NCBI GenBank assembly: GCA_949152475.1
Contig: OX424560.1
Span: 18,849,106 to 18,913,105, forward strand
Reading direction: 5' to 3'
Source: Terebella lapidaria
Taxonomy: Eukaryota; Annelida; Polychaeta; Terebellida; Terebellidae
DNA length: 64,000 nt
Under the pieces are notes generated by a model. The model was not told the DNA's origin. It worked only from the letters and a program-made list of their open reading frames with translations, and ran no database searches. The translations under genes were made by a program, and so were the position numbers. Of the stretch, positions 56,536 through 64,000 are shown piece by piece (within the stretch, counting starts at the first letter, position 1; each line of letters starts with the position of its first letter).

Positions 56536-58765
56536 GGTCCATCGAAGATACGACAGCGGGAGGCAAACGCTGTGGTTGTACGTAAGCCTGCACTGGCGGT
56601 TGACAGCTCTTCCTTCTCCGTATGCAGAATTTGTTTCACCGATGTCGAGTATTTCTGGCAAATTCCAGATGAATTAATCCCTTAAATACAGAATGAAGAA
56701 AAATTACCCCCCCCCCCCCCAACCTCTGCCACATGGAGAACAGACGGACCACATCACCTGTTCAGAGAGCCGCCTTTCGCTAATCCAAAGCACACCCTAA
56801 GGAATGCTGCGTTTGTACATGGGAACACTTATGAAAGACATCACTGTGACACGAAACGTTTTTAGTTTTGTCAGATTGTTATCTCCTCAAAGAATTTTGA
56901 AAAATACAGTTCAAGATTCATGAAGACAGAATGAAATAACTCCCCCATCATACACATATGTCAGATATTACGTACCTTTGATTATCGGGTGATTGATTTT
57001 GCCAAGGCCATGGAAACACTCTATCATAAGAATTCAATAGGGTCATTCGGTGTGGAAGACCATGAGCATTTGCTTGATACAGTTTCACATCAAATTTATG
57101 TTTTCAATACGAAAATGTATGTTTTCAATTTAATATCGTTGCTGTAAACGACATGGCATACACTGTAATAAAGTGTGCTCCGATGAGCAATATGAAATAA
57201 TTATGTTTAATGTATAATTCATCAAATGATTTTGATCGAAAAGTCAAAGGAATTGGCCATGTGTTCGAGACCTGTTTTATTTGGTTTTGAGGACTGTTGT
57301 TGAACTCATTGGATGTATTACATGTGAAATGCCATGTTTGGATTCAATTTTTAAATATAAATTAAATTTCATATTTTTTTAGTTTTTATAGTGACATGTA
57401 CGTATTATCACAGCTAATTTATAATGGAGTCAGAACATGACTGCAGTTTGTTGCTCTATTGTTACTCTTATCACCAAGATTTTGATAATCGGGGTGGAGT
57501 GCTTGGACGGAAGGGGGTTGAAAAAATTATTCTTCGGTGAACGATAGGGAAGAGAGTTGGAGTAGACAAGTAGTTTCAATTAGTTTATTATCAGCAAATG
57601 TTCATGATATGACCTACTGCTTCATAATTATTCGATACGAAACAGGATTATTCAATGAACATATACTAATAACGCTTATCACGTCGACGGGAAAAGTGTT
57701 TTCATAGTGACAAATGACATCAGCGGTTAAAGTTGGAATCAATTTTAAAATCAGCCAAATTTAGCGATATTGATTGTCACGCAAATTTGAAACTACATCT
57801 TGAGAGAGTCAGGAATATATATATATATAGGAAATAGGCACAGTTCGACAACAGATACTCAGAAAATTGCCGTTAATCGTGCATGAAAACATTGGATAGA
57901 GAATGATCGGCCTGCCGGTTGCCACAGTATCTACACAAACACCAATGACGTCACGAGACTGTGTGTAGAAATCGCTCGCAAGGCGGGCCGCTTTGAGGAA
58001 AAAAAATGAAATGAATCTTGATTTGACAACTCAATTTAGGCACGCAATACACATTTTCAGACCCAAATTTGTACGATATCTCATTCTATAGACAAAGTAA
58101 ATCTACCGCAGAATGAATAAATTTTGTCAATTCTAAAAGTGATTATAGCTTTAACAATCGATTATACCAGTGAATCAATATAATCACATACATGTACATG
58201 CATATATTTTATAAACGTTAAAAAAAAGGTCTGTGAAACTGACCTAAAATTGTTATCATAATTTCAAAAAAAGTTGTTCAGCTAATACACATAAATATAC
58301 GTATTCAACATGTCCTTGAATATTGATTTCGTGTTGGAGATGTTGGGTGACGACCAACTATATTGGATTAATCTTGATCACTTTCAACGACAGTCTGGAT
58401 TACAAAAAAATTACAAAAAAGTGGGACGAGCAATGCACCTTGTCAGAGCACTTTCAAAACTGCATTTGCCTATACCATTATCCATATTATTTGAAGAGAA
58501 ATGTTAAACTGCAGTTGAAAAGAATTAACCCTCATTGAAAGAGATCTTTTCATGAAAAGACAAACTAACCACATATAATATGTACAAAATGATTTAAACC
58601 ACAGGAATGTATAAAATGTCTCTAAATACAATTTCCTATACATGAGCTGCATCAAATATTGTTGATATTACCCGTTTTTGTCATAATAACCGTGATCCCG
58701 CGTGTGGGATAGTGTATTGGTCTTTGAGCTTGGTTTGCAAACTGTGCATAGTGCCGATATCAGCA

Positions 58766-59854
58766 TCAATCTGACGTCAGTGCGTCAGGGGTTAGTCCTA
58801 CGCAGAGTTTGCCCTGTTCCAGAGGAGATTCGGCAACCACCTTGGTTCTGAACGTCTTCCCGTTGCTGGAGCGCAGACTTATCTTCTTGGGGAAAGATGC
58901 GTTAAATTCCACGAACATTGCGATGAATTCCTTCCGGAACTTTTTCCCAGCGATGCAGTAGAGCAGGAAGTTGATGCTGTGGTTGAGATACATCATTAGG
59001 AAGGCGTTGACTTTCAAGAGATTGTAAAGATCATGCGATATGTCAAAATCCAGCACAATGAGAATCGTGTTTGGTAAAGTGAGGAATATCCACGTAAATG
59101 AAACCACTAGTAACATTATGGCGACGTGGTGGCGTGTCTGATGAAGTCTGTTATCTGGTTCCACAGCGGCATTAGATTTTTGATGGTACATATGTTTACG
59201 ATGACGGAATTGCCTACAAATGGACGTGATAATGCACATGTTGAATACCACAACGATCACGAAAGGAACAAGCGAATATGATGCTAGCCGGATATAGTTG
59301 TATGGACCATTCATGAAACTGTTGCTTGGTAAAGGGGCGCACACAAAATGACCAGGATGTGCTTCATACAGGTGTATCGACCATAGTAGCTGAGCATTGT
59401 AGATGACCAGAACGGCAAACGTGATAAGGGAGATGATTCTAGCTCTGACCACTGAGCAAATGGTGGCTGCTTTAAACGGGAACCACACGGCAATGAAGCG
59501 ATCTATGGTGACGAGGACGATCAACCAAGCTGACGCGTGGTGAAACAGCGTGAACAAAAAAATTACAATTTTGCAAGTGGCGTTCGAGGAATGCAACAAT
59601 TCAAAGCCGGTGATGACACGGATCCACGTCTTGAAGCCGCTCGTGTAGAGAACAAACGTGTCCGCGATCGATAGTAAAACGAGGTAGAAATTCACTGAAT
59701 TGGTGCGCATGCGCTTTCGCATCAACACCAACAAGGCGAGTGTGTTTCCAATTGTACCAAGGATGATTATAATCAAGAGGACGATGGTCAGCAGCCAATA
59801 GCTTACTTCCATTTGAACACTATGAGTAGAGTTCATCGATTGGTTGTTCTCCAT
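58766..59854 (-). CDS. rhodopsin-family GPCR, neuropeptide-receptor type (copy B)
   Basis: A 363-aa single-exon receptor with the same seven segments and motifs as copy A (DRF after TM3, NFLLY in TM7, the paired cysteines). I place the start at MENNQSMNS (59854), which is conserved between copies; an in-frame ATG lies 41 codons upstream (59977) but copy A has none there. About 95% of residues match copy A up to position 349. Differences cluster in the second extracellular loop (EAHPGHF against EADSGKF), in intracellular loop 3 and in the last dozen residues. The open frame and conservation suggest that both copies are functional. Confidence 0.92.
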   Translation of the reverse strand: MENNQSMNSTHSVQMEVSYWLLTIVLLIIIILGTIGNTLALLVLMRKRMRTNSVNFYLVLLSIADTFVLYTSGFKTWIRVITGFELLHSSNATCKIVIFLFTLFHHASAWLIVLVTIDRFIAVWFPFKAATICSVVRARIISLITFAVLVIYNAQLLWSIHLYEAHPGHFVCAPLPSNSFMNGPYNYIRLASYSLVPFVIVVVFNMCIITSICRQFRHRKHMYHQKSNAAVEPDNRLHQTRHHVAIMLLVVSFTWIFLTLPNTILIVLDFDISHDLYNLLKVNAFLMMYLNHSINFLLYCIAGKKFRKEFIAMFVEFNASFPKKISLRSSNGKTFRTKVVAESPLEQGKLCVGLTPDALTSD

Positions 59855-62800
59855 TCTTGACGTACTTGAATTTTCTGTGTTATTGCGTTGTTCTGGATAA
59901 GTCGAATAAGCTTTCATACATTGTAGACGGGCCCGTTTTATGTCCCCTGTATATGCAACGATCCTTGGGATATGCACGATACCTAGTACAGGTAACGCTT
60001 ACAATACATCATATTTCATCCAGTGTAATCCGATTCTTAACAGTAATTAGTAAATTGCCATCATCCATTCAAGTTTTGTTGCTACATGCATAAAATGTCA
60101 AGTATGATGTTTCATTACAGGGGACCGGAGTAGCGCTTCTGATGATCAAGCGAAGTTGGCGTTCCCTTGATTTATATGGAAAACAAACCTGTGAGGCTCC
60201 ACCAGGGACATAGTCGTCTTCCAGCCCTGGAGTTCAAAAGAGAAAATATGGAATTAGCTACGTTGCTTTACGATGTGAACTCCCTACCCATTGGTAGACG
60301 ACTACTTGTTTGGTATACACCTCAAGCCATTTATGTGAGTAATGTAGTTCTAATTCAGAATTGTGTAAGACCTGTAATTCATCAGTTATTGAATATATAT
60401 ATATATCTTGTTTACAGGTGTGACTCATTTGAATCATTGATAGGTATGTTATATTCATGTTTTAAAAGAAATGTGAGTGTTGCAGATATTCATAAATTCC
60501 GCATAAATGCTAGAAACAGAATAATCCAGTTACGAAACAAAACCGTGTCAAATTCTGTTCCGTGAAATTTCTCCAAATGTATATACAATGTACATTGAAT
60601 CGCCTAACCTACAGTTTGGGGGATTGAACATTCCATATTATAGTTTTATTTACAAATTGTGTTAGCATATTTTGAGATAGTGTAGTTCAAACTTAGGATG
60701 CATAACACCCATTGCACTCTTGGAAAGTTGTGCCCCATCATTTTTCCCCCAATATGGCCTTGACATTAATCCAATTGCCGATTGTCGAATCGTCGAATAA
60801 GTTTAAATATCTAAATATAACAATATATATATTTTTTAAACTAATGCATTTTCATTCCCGATGTCGAATTTTGTGATGTTTCCAGCTAATGAAGTGCATC
60901 ACTGCCATTTATGCCAAATAAAAAACCTTTACCTTCTAAAACTTCTGTGTGCTCTCGGGCGTTGTCAATCCATCTATCATCAGCTCGTACCCTCATCAGC
61001 TCTACGTCCTCAGCAGTGCCAGGAGTGACACGCGATAAGCCGTAGTAATCAATAGAGTGCTCCCTACACTTCGAACCAACTACGGAATGCTACTCGGACA
61101 ACAGGCTTATATGTGTAGAAAGCTGAGGCAAACCCGAGTGACGACGGCGGCCGTCGTGCGAGGAGGCGGGGCAATACACATAGCACCGCTACATCATGTA
61201 AATGTAGCACCGAAAGGGGCATCGCATTCTCGAATGGCCAAATATTGATTTCTCCGTTCCTGTATTTCCTGTAGAAGGACAAGTCATTTGATCAGATCAA
61301 CTTTCTGCACTTTCTCCAGTAACTACTGATATCCGTCCAAAACTCCATAGATGGGTAAAGTATACTTCACTTCAGGATCACATTTTCTACAATTTATTGC
61401 ATAACTAGCGTCCATTTTGTGTTCACACTACACATATATATTTCGTTCGCCGAGGTGGACTGCGCTGAACAATGATACAAGGCTAGCTCTCCATTCACAC
61501 ATAATGTGAAATTGAAAATTACGAATTCCTTAGTATGCACATGTCCATTCGATATCAAAGTTTGTTTTAGCGATTTCTACTCACCAGGGAACCTCATCGT
61601 GACTATACGAGGTTATATTTTCGAAAAACAAATCATTCTTTTACATACTAACTAAGGGTACACAACAGTGATTCGCGTTTCCTCTCGATTTTCTCGCGTT
61701 CTCTCAGTAAACCTCGATTGTGCTGACACCTATGACTTCTGAGTAGGTTTTGCTACAAGATTGCGATGGAACTCGAAAAGATTGCATTCAAGCACAAAAG
61801 GATTGCGAGGAATGCGAAAAGTTTCTTTTTTTTTTTACTCAGGTTTCTCACCTTAGGGGCTCCTTACATAAGTCGTACTCAAAATATAATTCAATAGACA
61901 GAGTACATATTCGTGCTCAGCGACCGTTTCTTGGGTTGTACAACAAAGAGATGGTAATGACAGTCATGTCCACCACTGAGTTGCGCTGGGAATTTGAGCA
62001 AATAACGTGCTCTGCTCATTGTACCTTGAGGTACACACCTGCGTCAGCGAGTATTTCTCTGTCTGAACTTAGGAATTTTGATTCTTTTGAAGCGTTAAAA
62101 TCGAAACATGTTATCCTCAATTTCTACTTTTGTCGGAAACCATGTCTTGGTTCTTTGTCTATTGATGTTTGTCTGGTTATCAACTCTGATTCAGTGGGGA
62201 TGTACCCAATGTGATCTCTTGTATCATATATTGGGCAGCTAAAGGCCCAATATACAAAACCTGGCCCAATTTACAAAACCTGGTGAAATAAATAAAATAA
62301 ATAAATAAAATAAAGGCCTAATATTGGTGATCTGGTTGACGGGTAACAATTGTCACAGCAGACTTCATCCAACTACGGTAACATTCTATGATGCTTCAGC
62401 GTAATATGACATTTAATTTCCGATGTTCTCACCACACACGGTATTATGGACAATCGATCTTCTCAATGGTTCATAGTCTATTTAGGCACATGTACCCTGC
62501 ACGCAATGTCCTATGAATAAGTCACAAAAAAATGATATGGATTATGGTTCAGCATTTTATATTGATGGATGAGTTGAACTGGGTTAACAACGATTTGTTA
62601 TATAAATTCAAATTATTTATATTATTGTTGATGGTGCAGTCACTGAATTATTGCTCATGCCAGTGTTTGATGCTCAGAGGAATTTTTGAAAACTAGACGA
62701 ATACAAAATAACATTATATTATAATGATTAAAATAACATTACATTATAATGATTAATACCAAATACCCGTTAATTTGACTTTGTTAGAATATTTTCACTT

Positions 62801-63359
62801 CGTGAGTCAGAAAATATTTTCTCAAATGTCTCTGGAGAATGTATATTCTGTCTCCGGAAAATGTATATTCTGAAACAAATGGAAGGGAACACAGATACAT
62901 GTTATGTACACACATCTACCTGTACCACAAACCAGAAGACATTGGTGAATATATCTCTGTATATTAAGTATGTACATATATGTATATATAAGTCAAACAT
63001 GACAGACAGCGGAACCACTATCCAATATAGATATCCATACGAGTTTATGAACTGTTCACTCACATTCAATGTATTAGATCCAATTGTTGAGATGGCCATA
63101 TATAGTTTATGGCATTGTCCTCCAGCAAGTTGTATTTTATCCGTTCGAGTTTCACATTCCCAGTCGCTACCAAGGATGACCAGCGAACTAGTCTAGGAAT
63201 GCAAATGTAATTTCAGTCATCACTATATTTCCTACATTTCATCAGCTTCCACAGCACCAACCATGCCAATATATCAGTCTTGAAGAGCCGATGTCGTGTG
63301 AAATGACGCATATTATCTTCGTGCACAGGCGTGTGGACCGAATGTGGTTTTATACTTAC

Positions 63360-63590
63360 GAAGAGCAGGCCAGCTAATTGGCCATTAATTGTGACCTTGG
63401 GCCCAAATGACCAGCAACGGATTAACGGAACAGATTGGCTCCGGGGAATAAATCACTGACCTGATAGATTCCCGAGAACTCTTCAGGTGGATGTGAGATG
63501 TGATGATGATTATCACTAGATCACGCCTTTTTGATGGCAGATGGGCGAAGGTTATTTTTACTAGGAGGTCAACTTGCGTAAACTGAAACA
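63360..63590 (-). promoter_or_regulatory. conserved upstream block, possible 5' non-coding exon of GPCR B
   Basis: Partner of 37886-38110. The minus-strand donor TTC/GTAAGTAT sits at the same aligned position as in unit A and is a strong match to the consensus. It lies about 3.5 kb upstream of the receptor start. Confidence 0.35.
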
Positions 63591-64000
63591 TAACTGCAGG
63601 CGAAAGTATAACGTCTTGGATTCTGTAAATTCACAAAAACATGCGATTGTCAACCCTCTAAATTCAACTGAAAATACCATGGTCTACTACGAAATTATCG
63701 TAGGAATACCCTTGTCTACCATGTAAATTTCAAAGCAAAACACAAGGTTTACCATCATATGTGCGTACCCAATATCACCGTTCTTCATGCTATCTACATA
63801 TAATAGTATAAGAAAGTGTAACACGATACATGCTTACTGGGAAAATAACCAGTGCTGCTAATATTACTGAACCATGAATGGAATTTTCCAAGCATTATTT
63901 GCATATACACAGTTTTAACCGTTCTAAAATTTCTATACACAGTAGCATGCGGTACAATGGCCTTGTCCATCAGTATACAATGCTCATGTCCCATTCAAAG

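Larger units (their letters stand above)
56939..64000. repeat. segmental duplication unit B, with GPCR gene, open at the right edge
   Basis: Collinear with unit A from ATATGTCAGATATTA (56950) to TACAATGGCCTTGTCCATCAG (63953) and beyond the window. It lacks the MITE, hairpin element and LINE of unit A. 58766-59854 holds the receptor; the rest shows no coding sequence. Confidence 0.8.

Overview
The window is eukaryotic, AT-rich, repeat-dense and gene-poor. It holds GT-AG introns, AATAAA signals, lophotrochozoan-looking neuropeptide-type GPCRs and many palindromic or foldback repeats of the kind common in molluscs. I read it as a marine invertebrate, most likely a mollusc; this is an inference from style, not a proof. 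I see no rRNA, convincing tRNA, CRISPR or bacterial signal.

Left edge (1-1600): the 5' end of an LTR retroelement on the minus strand, with an LTR, a tRNA-His-like primer site and a gag-like frame that continues off the window. 1601-2934 holds no gene.

The main object is a nested block at 2971-29050 that I interpret as one giant (~26.1 kb) DNA transposon. Its ends are inverted copies beginning TACGGAAG, each followed inward by an array of 22-bp units centred on the palindrome TGGCGGCCGCCA (7 units left, 13 right). The flanks are the two halves of one pre-existing dispersed repeat, and GTTTT is duplicated at the break. Inside are an integrase-core (rve/DDE) transposase-like gene (plus strand, one spliced intron) and a two-exon HECT-type ubiquitin-ligase-like gene (minus strand, 739 aa). 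The transposase gene is itself cut by an 8145-bp foldback element (3554-11698) with a perfect 6-bp target duplication, and that element carries a 736-bp solo LTR with its own 4-bp duplication. A second, related 1499-bp solo LTR (16707-18205) lies between the two genes. Several copies of a dispersed AGGTTACCGGAC repeat fill the HECT intron and its surroundings.

A separate 901-bp foldback element at 51212-52112 has related ends (TACGGAAGCG) and a perfect 6-bp target duplication. The giant element, the 8.1-kb foldback and this one may therefore be one transposition system, possibly IS3EU-like, with a coding member and two non-coding satellites.

The right half is host-like. A segmental duplication (unit A about 32116-40430; unit B about 56939 to the window end) carries two nearly identical single-exon rhodopsin-family GPCR genes on the minus strand. 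Unit A has gained a MITE, a small hairpin element and a LINE that unit B lacks, so B preserves empty sites. Between the units lie a second, older duplication (41080-42545 / 45050-46565), tandem repeats rich in TCAAGGTCA, a candidate phase 1-1 exon of an extracellular protein (48683-48994) and long stretches where I see no gene.
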